From assembly GCA_019915015.1 (NCBI GenBank), contig JAHBBC010000028.1, positions 62,001 through 126,000 on the forward strand: 64,000 bases of DNA, written 5' to 3'. The notes under the pieces were generated by a model, which had not been told where the DNA came from, searched no databases, and saw only the letters and a list, made by a program, of their open reading frames with translations. This DNA comes from Auriscalpium vulgare. Taxonomy: Eukaryota > Basidiomycota > Agaricomycetes > Russulales > Auriscalpiaceae. How positions within the stretch are numbered: the first letter of the stretch is position 1; each line of letters begins with the position of its first letter. Position numbers and translations under genes: made by a program. Shown piece after piece: positions 52,681-63,000 of the stretch.

Positions 52681-53581
52681 ACGAACATGTTGTGATACAC
52701 GGAATAAATTTATTTTCCTCTCGAAGTCGCGTCAAATTTCGCATGTCGTTCCAATGACTTTCGGCGATGCCGTGGCATCAGCCCAATTGCAGCCGTGCTG
52801 TCCGTGCTGTCCGTGCTGTCCTTTTGTATGGTGCAAAGCGGTACCCACGATATGTTGAACGTGCATACAAAGACTCGGCGCTTGTCTGGGGAAAACTTCG
52901 AGTTGGGGCCCTCGAAGCGGGGAGAGGCGAAGATGGGACAAGGAGGCGATTGACGAGACATAACACAGACGTGAGGAAGCGATGGGGGACCGACATTGAA
53001 GGGATCGCAGACGACGGTCGCGAGCTCACCCGCTCTGGCTGGACTGACGCGAGGGTGGATGTTGTGAAGTGATGCAGGCAGGCTGCTGCACATCAACGTC
53101 GGCACGTCGGCACGTCGAGAAAGATGAGGATCAACTCACTAACGACCGCTCGCAAGACCTCCCGACGAGCACGCTCGTCGCTGCGCCCCTGCTCCACCCG
53201 TGCGGCAGCACCTGCGCCTGGTACTCATCGCGCGAATCCACACCAAAGTGCTGTGCAGCGAGATACAGCAAGATACATGGCTCACTTCGGCATGCAAGGT
53301 CAGAGCTCGGTCTGTACGATGTTGAGAGTCAGAGTTGGTGGCGTCTTGGGACAAGAAAAGACGTCAACAGAGTTGCCATGAGCCGGCGCAAGGCCGGCGG
53401 GGCAACGAGTCGACGCGGCCGTCGTCCCGCCTCAGTATCGTACCACCACGATCTTCTCACATCGTAAGTTCGTCTATCGCTCGGCCAGCAGTTCTCGCCT
53501 GGTTCACAAAGTTGCTGGAATCAAGATACCGATCCCGCTATCAGCAATCGTCTGCGAAATCCTCTCTCTCCGATCTCGACA
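52681..53581. other. Intergenic DNA with short tandem repeats
   Basis: CCGTGCTGT occurs three times in tandem at about 52793-52820 and GGCACGTC-type repeats at 53096-53116. It should include the promoter of the C2-NACHT-WD40 gene. No coding region is supported. Confidence 0.4.
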
Positions 53582-54067
53582 ATGGCTCTCAACCCAAGGT
53601 ATGTACGACTCTATGCCACAGCGCCGCGGCTAACTTCCTACTGACGGTAATTTCACGAGCAGTGGAACTATCCCTACTGGACCTTCTTTGGATAGGCTTG
53701 AACTGAGAGGTGCGCATTGGCTCGGAGTCGTCCGATACTTGTTTGCTGACGCGCTATCCACGAAGTCGAACGTTGCACCGGGCTGCCCAAAATACACCTT
53801 CTCAAAGGATTTCTTGTCTCCATGCAAGTCGATGGTGGCAAAAAGCAGCACACTGATACCACCAGCAAGAACGAGGCTGTCTGGAACAAACTCAAATCCA
53901 ACATCTTGTAAGATATTTTCGCCCTCGTTTGCAAAGTAAAGTATTCACGAGGCGGGCAGCACTTTCTCTGATGCCTCTGAAGTAGAGCTGGAAATATGGG
54001 CGGACCGAAATATGTTCGGGATGAAGTCTGTTGCCAAGGTTTCGATCCATGCGACAGATATGCTGCA
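53582..54067 (+). pseudogene. C2-NACHT-WD40 gene, 5' exons (C2 domain)
   Basis: ATG at 53582 (MALNPSGTIPTGPS). Exons 53582-53598, 53663-53709, 53766-53907 and 53960-54067 join in frame. They encode a C2-like domain: RLELRVERCTGLPKIHL, VSMQVDGGKKQHT, EAVWNKLKSNIF, VELEIWADRNMFG, VAKVSIHATDML. C2 domains often bind membranes or partners. The exon is cut at CTGCA by the copia element and resumes at 60061, giving MLQAGN, then GPYSLEIRYPQK after an intron at 60072-60122. The reading frame is exact across the insertion, so the gene was intact there before it. Confidence 0.75.
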
Positions 54068-54551
54068 TGATGAAACACAACTTAGAGAGACGTTAGTCTA
54101 TACTCAGTCTGTGATGTGAAAAGACTATATTGCAGTACCTTAGAGAGACGTTAGTCTATACTACAAGTGAGTTAGTAAAGAGAAGACTCCTAAGTATGCA
54201 TAGGAATGCTCACCTCAGTCTGTGATGTGAAAAGACTGAGGTATCTGAGCGAAGAAAGGAGCCCTTTTATACTACTTGGGGCTCTGCATATCAACCAATC
54301 AGAAATTGTGTAGTAAGCATAAAGCATATGTGTAAGACATAATGTGTAAGAATCAGTCAGCTTGCACAGCATCAGTAAGTACATCAGTCATCCTAGGAGA
54401 TAGGAGTTAAGACTTGAGTAAGCGTATAGCAATCCTGTACAGTAGCTATTCTAGACTATTCTACAATGTTCCATGATCAAACAAGTCCAGATCGTTCTAG
54501 ATCATTCCATAGTATTTGTCATGAGACTAGCGTCATCACCAAATTCCAACA
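54068..54551 (-). repeat. Copia LTR, left (3' LTR)
   Basis: 484 bp, in element sense TGTTGGAATTTGG...TTTCATCA. Confidence 0.95.
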
Positions 54552-54587
54552 CTCCCACTTGATGGGCTAGTCGAATAGTGACAAGCA

Positions 54588-57500
54588 CTAGTCCTTGCGA
54601 CAAGTCAAACCCATGCTCCCACTGAACCGAGTAAGTAGCTCATAAGGCAATGACTTGGTCAAAGCATCAGAGACGTTCTCAGCCGATGGGGTTGGTACAA
54701 GGCGAACAAGTCCCTTTGCCACGCACTCCCGGATGAAGTGGTATTTAACCTCTACATGCTTCATGTTCCTACCGACCATGGGATTTTCTGCCGTAAGAAT
54801 AGCAGCGCGATTATCGCATCGCATGTCGATAGGAGTGGGATCCGGTAGTCCAAGCTCAGAGTACAAGTTGTAGTACCACTGCAACTGCTTTGCAGCCTCC
54901 GCCATAGAGATGTATTCCGATTGAGCTGTGGATTGGGAAGTAGTAGCTTGCTTCCGCGACATCCAGGAAATAGCTCCTCCAGCCAGTTTAACAACAAAGG
55001 CTGAAATGGAAGTCCTATCGTCTCTATTCTCAGCATGGTCAGAGTCCGTGTATGAAAGCAGTTGAGCTTCCTCTGATAAGCCATTGTAGACAAGCTTGTA
55101 GTCAAGGGTGCCTTTGATATACCGCAAGACATACTTCGCCATCTTCAGATGCATTTCAGTGGGATTCGCACTGTACTGTGCTAGGCGTGCAATAGCATAT
55201 GCCGCGTCTGGACGAGTGCCAATGGCAAAGTACATCATACTGCCAATAAGCGACTGGTAATAACTCCGACGTGCATTGTCCACTTCTTCAGTAGACGCTA
55301 TCAAAACACAGCCCGCAGGTAGAGGGGTTCGAGCAGGGTTCGCGTCCTTCATCCCAAATCTATCAAGGACTTCTTCCAGATATGTCTTCTGGTCGATTGT
55401 CAATGTCCTTTTGCGCCTATCTCTTGTGATACGTATGCCAAGGAATTCTTTCAACTCCCCTAAGTCTGACATCTCATATCGAGTCTTAAGCAGGGCTTTG
55501 ATTCGAGTGATCTCTGGGAGCGAATTGCCCATGATAGCCATATCGTCGACATACAGCACCAAAATGGTAACTGTGTTCCCCTCCTGTCGCCGATAGATAT
55601 AGACACCAGTATCCGAATAGGTCCTGGTGAATCCAATTTCCTTCAAGAGAGCATCGATTTGTACGTTCCATACTCTGGACGCCTGCTTCAAGCCGTAGAT
55701 AGCCTTCAGCAATCGAACTACCTTGTCCTCTAACCCTGGGATCAGGAAACCTTCTGGTTGCTCCATGAAGATCTCTTCATCCAGTTCGCCATGTAAGAAC
55801 GCCGACTTGACGTCCATACCATGAATTTCCCAATCTTCAAGCGCGGCCAACGCAAGAAGGAAACGTATAGTTTCAAAGCGGGCGACTGGACTGAAAGTTT
55901 CCGTGTAATCGACCCCTTCAACCTGTGTAAATCCCTTTGCTACAAGTCGTGCACGATAAACGCCATTGGACTTGAGCTTAAACACCCAACGATTTTTAAT
56001 GACTTTTCTATTCTTTGGTCTGTCCACCAGTTCCCAAGTACCAAGCTTATTCAGCTGGTCCAATTCATACCGACACGCCTCCCACCATTTGGAAAAATCT
56101 CGCGATGCCATAGCCTCTGTGTAGGTTTTGGGATCGTGACCAACCATGAGATCTAACAGAGCGTGGAGATTAGGAGCTTCAAAGTCCAGCTGACGCACAA
56201 GTCCTTGTGTATCAGGCAATCGCCGTCGAAGATCCAGCTGTTCAACTTGAAGTGCAGTTAAGCCATCATACTGATCGCCGAGCCTTGCAGCTCTTTGACC
56301 AGCATTTGCACGTCGTGGACGCGCTGGTGGTGTCACTGCTTCAGCGATAGGTGGAGATTCTTCTAACGGTGGGACTCTATGCCTAAGTGCTTCATTATCA
56401 ACTCTAGCATTGGTTGCGCGACGAGGTGGTGTGCGAGGTGGAGCAGGAGGTGGAGGCGTATGTGGTCGTGATGGTGGTGGTGTAGCAGGTGGTGTTTTAA
56501 CCTTAGAATCGTCTTTCTCTACTTTGGGTGCTGGATCCTCATCTGGATCCGAGTCATCTCCAGCTGCGTTAACTGGAGGAGCGGGCACAGGCCTCCGTTC
56601 AGGAGTGAAGTCCTCATCATTGATTAAATCAGAGAGACTTAGGTGTTGAGTAGGAGGATCAGGAGCGCTTGGGGGCGCTTTCTGGGTTGGTCTTGAAATG
56701 AAGGAAGTCTCATCAAATGTTGCTTCGCCAGACAACACAATGGACCGGGTGGCAGGATTCCAGAAACGGTAACCTTTTGAACCATCCTCATAACCCACAA
56801 ACGTCATTTCTTTGGCATTAGGTTCCAATTTATGACGATGTTCCTTCTGAATGTGCACGTAGGCTTTGCAGCCAAAAACGCGAAAGTACGCAACGTCAGG
56901 AATGTGACCAGCACTCCATACCTCCATTGGCGTCTTCCATTTCAACGTACGGGTGGGAGTGCGATTGTAGACATGAACAGCAGTCTCAACCGCGCATTGC
57001 CAGAACCCAAGAGACAAGCCTGCATGATGAAGCATAGACAGGGCTTTCTCCATGATGGTACGATTCCAGCGCTCCGCACGTCCGTTCTGTTGTGGCGTGT
57101 AAGGCATGGTTTTATGATGCGTGATGCCCAGTTCTTTAAAGCGTTTATCCAAGATAGTATTTATATATTCCCCTCCTCGATCAGAGTGAAAGATCACTAG
57201 CTTGACACTAGTTTCCTTCTCAGCTCTGGCCAGGAATGTCTCAAATGCCAGGAGAAAATCTGACTTTCGCTTGAGGAACATAGCAACTCCTTTGTTACTG
57301 AAGTCGTCGAGGAATGTCGCAATATATGTGAATCCTTGGATAGACTGCACACGCATAGGTCCGACTAGATCCGAATGGATTTTGCCAAGAACCCTGGTGG
57401 CACGCTTATCTGAACTAGGGTAGGTCTGGCGAGTGCTCTTGCCAAGCTCACATCCATGACAGGGTTTAGTAGCCACTGTAGCATGGTCTATGACAATCCC

Positions 57501-58877
57501 TTTGACAACTTCAGAAGTAAGTCGTTTCAGGGCGCCATGTGACATATGAGCAAAGCGTCCATGAGCAATGTCAACCGAGACCGCATCTTTAACCGTCGCC
57601 TCATGAACCGCAGGTTTAGGCGTAAGCTCCAACCAATAAAACTGATCGTGCTTTTGGCCAATACCATAGGTTATGCCAGCGCGTTCTATTGTACACACTC
57701 CTGTAGAACCACGTAGAAGCACATCAAACTTCTGGTTCAACAGTGTAGTCACCGATATGTATCGATGAGCGGCTTTAGGTGCAAAAAGCACATTCTTAAG
57801 CGTGACCGCAACACGCTTCCCATCCACATCTGTCCACGCATTGACAGTGCCCGTCCCATAGAAGTGCATAGCCTGGGCAGTACTATCACCAACGGCAATA
57901 TGTCCAGGTTTTTCTAGGGGCGTGTACTGGGCAAAGTCTGTACGTGTATGTGTAATATGGTGAGAGCAACCACTGTCAAGCATCCAGCGATTCTTATCAG
58001 GCGAGAGGTACCAGGCAACAGCGACTTCATTGGAGGACGAGGCCTCAACAATTAGAGCATTTACAGAGGGTTTACTACTACCTCCGCCGCCGCCACTACT
58101 GTCCCCTCCCTTCTTCTTGTCGCCAGCTTCATCAGCCTGTTTCTTGCGACAATTGGCCTCCCAGTGACCCTTCTTGTGACAGTACTTGCACTTGCCCTTC
58201 TCCACCTTCTGCTTTCCTTTGGCTTTGGCAGCCGCAGAATTAACAGTGGCAGCGATGGTGGAGTCTGCCTTTATGCTAGCCTCTTTGCCAAGGATGCGAG
58301 TAGTGATCTCAGCAGGAGTGGCAGTTTTAAGGTCACTGAAGGAATCAAGGGTAAGATCCCTAAATGCCTTGTAGGAATCTGGGAGGGCCTTGAGGAGGAA
58401 GTACGCGTGTTGGATGGGTGTAACAGTTATGCCATTCTTCTTGAGATTCTCATACTGCTGATCAAAGTCATTGATCTGAGGTCCAAGAGGTTTGGTATCG
58501 ATGAGACGGGTGGAAAGGTACAGGTCAAATTGGGTGAAGATGGTGCGAGTGCCGGGTTTGGAATAGGATGTTTTGAGAAATTTCCAGGCATCAGAAGAGT
58601 GGTCATCGTTGCCCACTTTGTTCTTCAAGGCTGGTGCCAGGGATGCTTTAATGTATCCAAGCGCCACATCATCTTCTTCATCCCATACTGCCTCTGCCTC
58701 CACCTCAGTTGCAGTAGGATTGTCTGGATCTGCAGCTTTGGGAGATGGCTTGGAGCCACTGGTGTACCTCCAGAGCTTCTTGACTTTAAGAAAGGCCATC
58801 ATATCATCTTGCCAAAGGGCATAGTTGCTGTTTCCAGCTAGGATGGTAAATCCTTTGGGAAGTAATTCTCCAGACAT
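54588..58877 (-). CDS. Copia Gag-Pol polyprotein, 1429 aa
   Basis: A single uninterrupted frame. Gag region (MSGELLPKGFTILAG), CCHC knuckle CKYCHKKGHWEANC (about residue 235), protease WMLDSGCSHHITH (about 300), pre-integrase finger FAHMSHG...CHGCELGK, integrase HSDLVGPM, FHSDRGGEYIN and QQNGRAERWNRT (D-D-E), then RT with RARLVAKGFTQVEGVDY and LVLYVDDMAI (YVDD near 1107), and RNase H with YTDSDHAENRDDRTS and DALTKSLPYE. Integrase before RT defines Ty1/copia. No stop or frameshift, so it is potentially active. Confidence 0.97.
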   Translation of the reverse strand: MSGELLPKGFTILAGNSNYALWQDDMMAFLKVKKLWRYTSGSKPSPKAADPDNPTATEVEAEAVWDEEDDVALGYIKASLAPALKNKVGNDDHSSDAWKFLKTSYSKPGTRTIFTQFDLYLSTRLIDTKPLGPQINDFDQQYENLKKNGITVTPIQHAYFLLKALPDSYKAFRDLTLDSFSDLKTATPAEITTRILGKEASIKADSTIAATVNSAAAKAKGKQKVEKGKCKYCHKKGHWEANCRKKQADEAGDKKKGGDSSGGGGGSSKPSVNALIVEASSSNEVAVAWYLSPDKNRWMLDSGCSHHITHTRTDFAQYTPLEKPGHIAVGDSTAQAMHFYGTGTVNAWTDVDGKRVAVTLKNVLFAPKAAHRYISVTTLLNQKFDVLLRGSTGVCTIERAGITYGIGQKHDQFYWLELTPKPAVHEATVKDAVSVDIAHGRFAHMSHGALKRLTSEVVKGIVIDHATVATKPCHGCELGKSTRQTYPSSDKRATRVLGKIHSDLVGPMRVQSIQGFTYIATFLDDFSNKGVAMFLKRKSDFLLAFETFLARAEKETSVKLVIFHSDRGGEYINTILDKRFKELGITHHKTMPYTPQQNGRAERWNRTIMEKALSMLHHAGLSLGFWQCAVETAVHVYNRTPTRTLKWKTPMEVWSAGHIPDVAYFRVFGCKAYVHIQKEHRHKLEPNAKEMTFVGYEDGSKGYRFWNPATRSIVLSGEATFDETSFISRPTQKAPPSAPDPPTQHLSLSDLINDEDFTPERRPVPAPPVNAAGDDSDPDEDPAPKVEKDDSKVKTPPATPPPSRPHTPPPPAPPRTPPRRATNARVDNEALRHRVPPLEESPPIAEAVTPPARPRRANAGQRAARLGDQYDGLTALQVEQLDLRRRLPDTQGLVRQLDFEAPNLHALLDLMVGHDPKTYTEAMASRDFSKWWEACRYELDQLNKLGTWELVDRPKNRKVIKNRWVFKLKSNGVYRARLVAKGFTQVEGVDYTETFSPVARFETIRFLLALAALEDWEIHGMDVKSAFLHGELDEEIFMEQPEGFLIPGLEDKVVRLLKAIYGLKQASRVWNVQIDALLKEIGFTRTYSDTGVYIYRRQEGNTVTILVLYVDDMAIMGNSLPEITRIKALLKTRYEMSDLGELKEFLGIRITRDRRKRTLTIDQKTYLEEVLDRFGMKDANPARTPLPAGCVLIASTEEVDNARRSYYQSLIGSMMYFAIGTRPDAAYAIARLAQYSANPTEMHLKMAKYVLRYIKGTLDYKLVYNGLSEEAQLLSYTDSDHAENRDDRTSISAFVVKLAGGAISWMSRKQATTSQSTAQSEYISMAEAAKQLQWYYNLYSELGLPDPTPIDMRCDNRAAILTAENPMVGRNMKHVEVKYHFIRECVAKGLVRLVPTPSAENVSDALTKSLPYELLTRFSGSMGLTCRKD

Positions 58878-59555
58878 GTGTAGAGCGAATGATCTGGGTT
58901 TGAGGAGCAGTCAGACCCAGATTCTTTAAGAAGTTCAAGACGACGTCAACCCTATGTGCTGTATCTCTAAGCCAGAACCCTAAGGTCCTGTCCTGCCCAT
59001 GTCCATGTGCGCATATACAGTACAATTACAGTACTTGTATGCAAATTTGTGGTTAGGATGAAACGAGAATGCACCAAGGTACACCTCCGGATCCTAATTA
59101 AAGCCTAGATGGTTGGGCTCCACAAATCTAAGTACTTATAGTAGCGCACTGCAGTTGTAACAGGTGCTCCTGGGTGGATTGACTACCGCCCTCAGGATTG
59201 GGACACCAAAACTGCTTCCCACTTAAGGGACAGACAGCCAACAGTTCAGTGGACCTATGGTTCCCCCAGGCTTCCCCAGGTTCCCCTAAGCCCGTAGTGG
59301 ACTCTTCTGGTTCGACACAGTTGTGGTCTACACCAGGGTAGGTAATTGTACAGTATGCGCACAGAGGGACAGGGCAGAAGGGCTCACGCTGACTTCTGGC
59401 ATCGCCATGCCTCCGTCATCAGCGCTCGCGTAACCCCAAAGGGGCGAGAGCACAATGGCAGCTCAATGAAGAGCTCCAAGATAGGGCGCGAGTGGGAAGA
59501 TGATGGTAGACTCGCCTTGATAAAAAGCAAAGTAACTTCTTGTAGCAGGTGTTCA

Positions 59556-59571
59556 GGCAGGGCCCATAACC
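59556..59571 (-). other. Copia primer-binding site, half-tRNA type
   Basis: Next to the LTR, the plus strand reads GGCAGGGCCCATAACC, which resembles the anticodon stem-loop of initiator tRNA-Met (yeast GCAGGGCUCAUAACC, recalled from memory). The element RNA would pair with the anticodon region, as in Drosophila copia and yeast Ty5, where a tRNA cleaved in the anticodon loop primes. Confidence 0.65.
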
Positions 59572-60055
59572 TGATGAAACACAACTTAGAGAGACGTTAG
59601 TCTATACTCAGTCTGTGATGTGAAAAGACTATATTGCAGTACCTTAGAGAGACGTTAGTCTATACTACAAGTGAGTTAGTAAAGAGAAGACTCCTAAGTA
59701 TGCATAGGAATGCTCACCTCAGTCTGTGATGTGAAAAGACTGAGGTATCTGAGCGAAGAAAGGAGCCCTTTTATACTACTTGGGGCTCTGCATATCAACC
59801 AATCAGAAATTGTGTAGTAAGCATAAAGCATATGTGTAAGACATAATGTGTAAGAATCAGTCAGCTTGCACAGCATCAGTAAGTACATCAGTCATCCTAG
59901 GAGATAGGAGTTAAGACTTGAGTAAGCGTATAGCAATCCTGTACAGTAGCTATTCTAGACTATTCTACAATGTTCCATGATCAAACAAGTCCAGATCGTT
60001 CTAGATCATTCCATAGTATTTGTCATGAGACTAGCGTCATCACCAAATTCCAACA
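59572..60055 (-). repeat. Copia LTR, right (5' LTR)
   Basis: 484 bp with a TATAAAAGG box on the minus strand at 59767-59775 and a 10-bp stem hairpin at 59716-59746 just downstream, near the expected RNA start. Confidence 0.95.
59716..59746 (-). promoter_or_regulatory. LTR stem-loop at the transcript start
   Basis: ACCTCAGTCT and AGACTGAGGT form a perfect 10-bp stem with an 11-nt loop. It begins about 21 nt downstream of the TATA box. A partial copy of the motif lies further along the LTR. Confidence 0.5.
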
Positions 60056-60060
60056 CTGCA

Positions 60061-63000
60061 AGCCGGGAATGGTTGGTGATCCTGCTAATGTTGTTGAGAC
60101 TGCTAATTTACTCTATATATAGGCCCTTATTCCCTTGAGATCAGATACCCTCAGAAAAGTACAGGCTTGACCTGCCAGCTCTATGTGACTGCCACTCGGG
60201 TGACCCAGCATGATGAGCTTTTACACATCAAGGCTCAGGTAGCTGGTGCAATTGAGGCACCTGCATCCACTCTTGTGGGAAAGATTTCTTCTGGACTTGA
60301 TGAAGCTGGATCTGTGCAGGACCAAATTGCATCTACAGTTGACACATGGAGTCCACTGCTAGATAAGCTAAAATTATTTGCATCTGTGATGGACAAAGTG
60401 TCTGAGGTATGCTTTCTATACCAGTTATTTGAAAAGAATGAGCTTAGCCATTGGCAGGTTCACCCATATTTGTCTATGGCATGGATGATATTAGATGCTG
60501 GACACAAGGTGGCTTCCTCTATCTTCACACTTGTGCATCAGAGCTTATCTGCATACATTAGACTATTGTTTCACAACTGGAGAGAACTGCTAGAGTTGAA
60601 GAGCTTGGACAACTCATTCTCAGTGTCTATGACATTATTGACATAACTGGTGATTTAAAGATGATAAAAGCCCAGCAAGATGTTATCAGTGCTTTGAGCA
60701 AGCAGACATTGGAATGTGGCTATTTCATTGTTGATTACTATAAGGATAGGAGCAAATGTATGTTTCTGTATTTTCAAGACAGTATTTTCAAAGTCACTAA
60801 CCCAGCATTGTATAGGGCAAGATGCTCTGAAAAACATCCTTCCTAAGACTGATACTTTGATATCACAATATGAAGAGCAATTCAAGAAGCTCAAAACAGC
60901 CTTTCAAGAACATGCTACCATTGGAATTCAACTTGTTGTTCAGAGTATATTTGACCAGGTCAAACATATTGGTAAGTTGTTGCTTATGAAAACATTCCCT
61001 ACTAATATATGATGTCTAGATGAGAGGTTTGACATCTCCAATATGCCCAACTATGCCTCAGGTGCTCGTCACCAGTCTGGAAAGCAGTGTCTTGATGGAA
61101 CACGTGAAGAATTATTGACAAGCATCAGAACTTGGATCAACAATCCAGATCAACAGCTCTCTAAAATGTTCCTGTTGACTGGTCTCTCTGGCACTGGGAA
61201 ATCATCTGTGGCACACTCTATTGCAGAGCACTATCATGGACTAAAAAGATTGGGATCATCTTTCTGTTTTGACAGAAATGAAATAGAAAAGCGAAATGAT
61301 AAACATCTATTCAGCACACTTGCTGTGGATCTAGCTGGGTTTAATCATGCCTTTAGAAATGAACTGTATAGATGCATTGGTGATAGCCCATCCATTCGTG
61401 GGACCTATGACTTGAATGATCAAGTAAAAAACTTCATCTTGTTGCCTATAAAGGAGCTCAACATTGTTGGGCCCATTGTGATTGTGATTGATGCACTAGA
61501 TGAAAGTGCAAATTTGGGTGCTCGCTATCAGCTTTTGAAATCACTAGTCTCTATGCTGTCAGAATTGCCTTCAAATTTCCGCATCATTATTACCTCTCGT
61601 CCAGAGGAAGATATTGTGAAGTTTCTTGTGAACTGTCCACATGTCTATCATCAGAGTATGACAGATGTCTCAAGAGAATCCACAAATATGGATCTCTTGA
61701 AATATGTTCGCTTTCAACTTCAAGATGAGATGGGTCAACCATTATCTGTATCTCAAGAAGAGCACTATCAATGTCTGGTCACACGAGCTGAAGGACTCTT
61801 CCAATGGGCATATGTTGCATGCCATGCTATTAAAGGTTATGGAAAAATACAACCACCCTCAAAAACCATGCTTAAAGAATTTCATGTCTTGACTTCTACA
61901 ACTTCATCTTCTTTGATTGGAAATTCAACCAAAGGAGCTCTGGATGAGTTATATATGAGAGTGTTATCCCAACTGTTTGGAAGCACAGAAAATGGCCAGA
62001 AGGAGGATAATCTGAAAGCACTAAGAGCAATGTTAGGTCAGATACTTGCTGCATATTAGCCATTGCCTGTTGTATCTTTCAAAGAAATGCACTCTAGAAG
62101 CACAAGCTCAGAGATCATAAGTGAAGAATTTGTGTGGGCTTTGAGCAAGCTAGGTGCCTTGCTGACAGGGGTTATTGATCATTCAGAACCTATTCGCTTT
62201 ATCCATACCTCTTTCTATGATTTTTTATTGGATGAGTCAAAGAGTGGACAGTATTGTGTTGCAGGTGATATATCTGAGCAGCATCAATTAATTGTGTGGG
62301 GGGCAATCAACACCCTCAATGACAAACTCAGATTTAATATATGCAACTTCCCATCTTCATATCTTGCAAATTGTGATGTTCCTGGTCTGGATGCAGCAAT
62401 TGAGATGCAATTTGATTCATGGCTAAGCTATGCATGTCAATACTGGGGCATGCACATGAACAATGCTCCAGCTGATGCACAAATTCAGTCAATTATAATA
62501 CAACTACTTAAATCTAAATTGCTTTACTGGCTTGAAGCTCTTAGTCTTCTCAAACTTGTCAATACCGCAATCTTGACACTAACTTCTATTACCAAGTTAT
62601 CTATAGTAAGTGTGCTACTGGATTGACCATATATTTTATACTCACAAATGTTATTCTAGGATAAAGAACTAAGGCTATGTGCACTTGATGCAATAGAATT
62701 TGTGCAAATGTTTGGACCTGCTATAGTCAAATCAGTGCCACATATCTATCTATCAAGCATATCATGTGCACCTAAAACATGTCTTGTACATGAACATTAT
62801 GCATCTGAACTGCAATATCTACCTATGTTGGCAGTAGGGCAACTACTCAACTGGCCTATATATGTAGCTCAAATTCAGACCAAGAGCCTCAATAGTGCTG
62901 TGGCATATTCTCCTGATGGAAACTACATTGCCTCTGCCTCTTATGACAAGACTATTTGCATCTGGGATGCTCATACAGCTCAAATTGTGGGCCTACCTCT

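Larger units (their letters stand above)
54068..60055 (-). mobile_element. Complete Ty1/copia LTR retrotransposon
   Basis: 5988 bp, flanked by the 5-bp duplication CTGCA (54063-54067 and 60056-60060). It reads on the minus strand: LTR 59572-60055, half-tRNA-type primer site, about 690 nt leader, one 1429-codon polyprotein frame, purine tract AAGTGGGAG at 54552-54560, LTR 54068-54551. The LTRs have equal length and no difference was noticed, so the insertion is recent. GC content is lower than that of the surrounding F-box genes. Confidence 0.96.

Noticed and set aside
59060..59130. tRNA gene in the copia leader around GGTTGGGCTCCA
   Set aside because: No cloverleaf or B-box (GGTTCGANTCC) could be placed around it.
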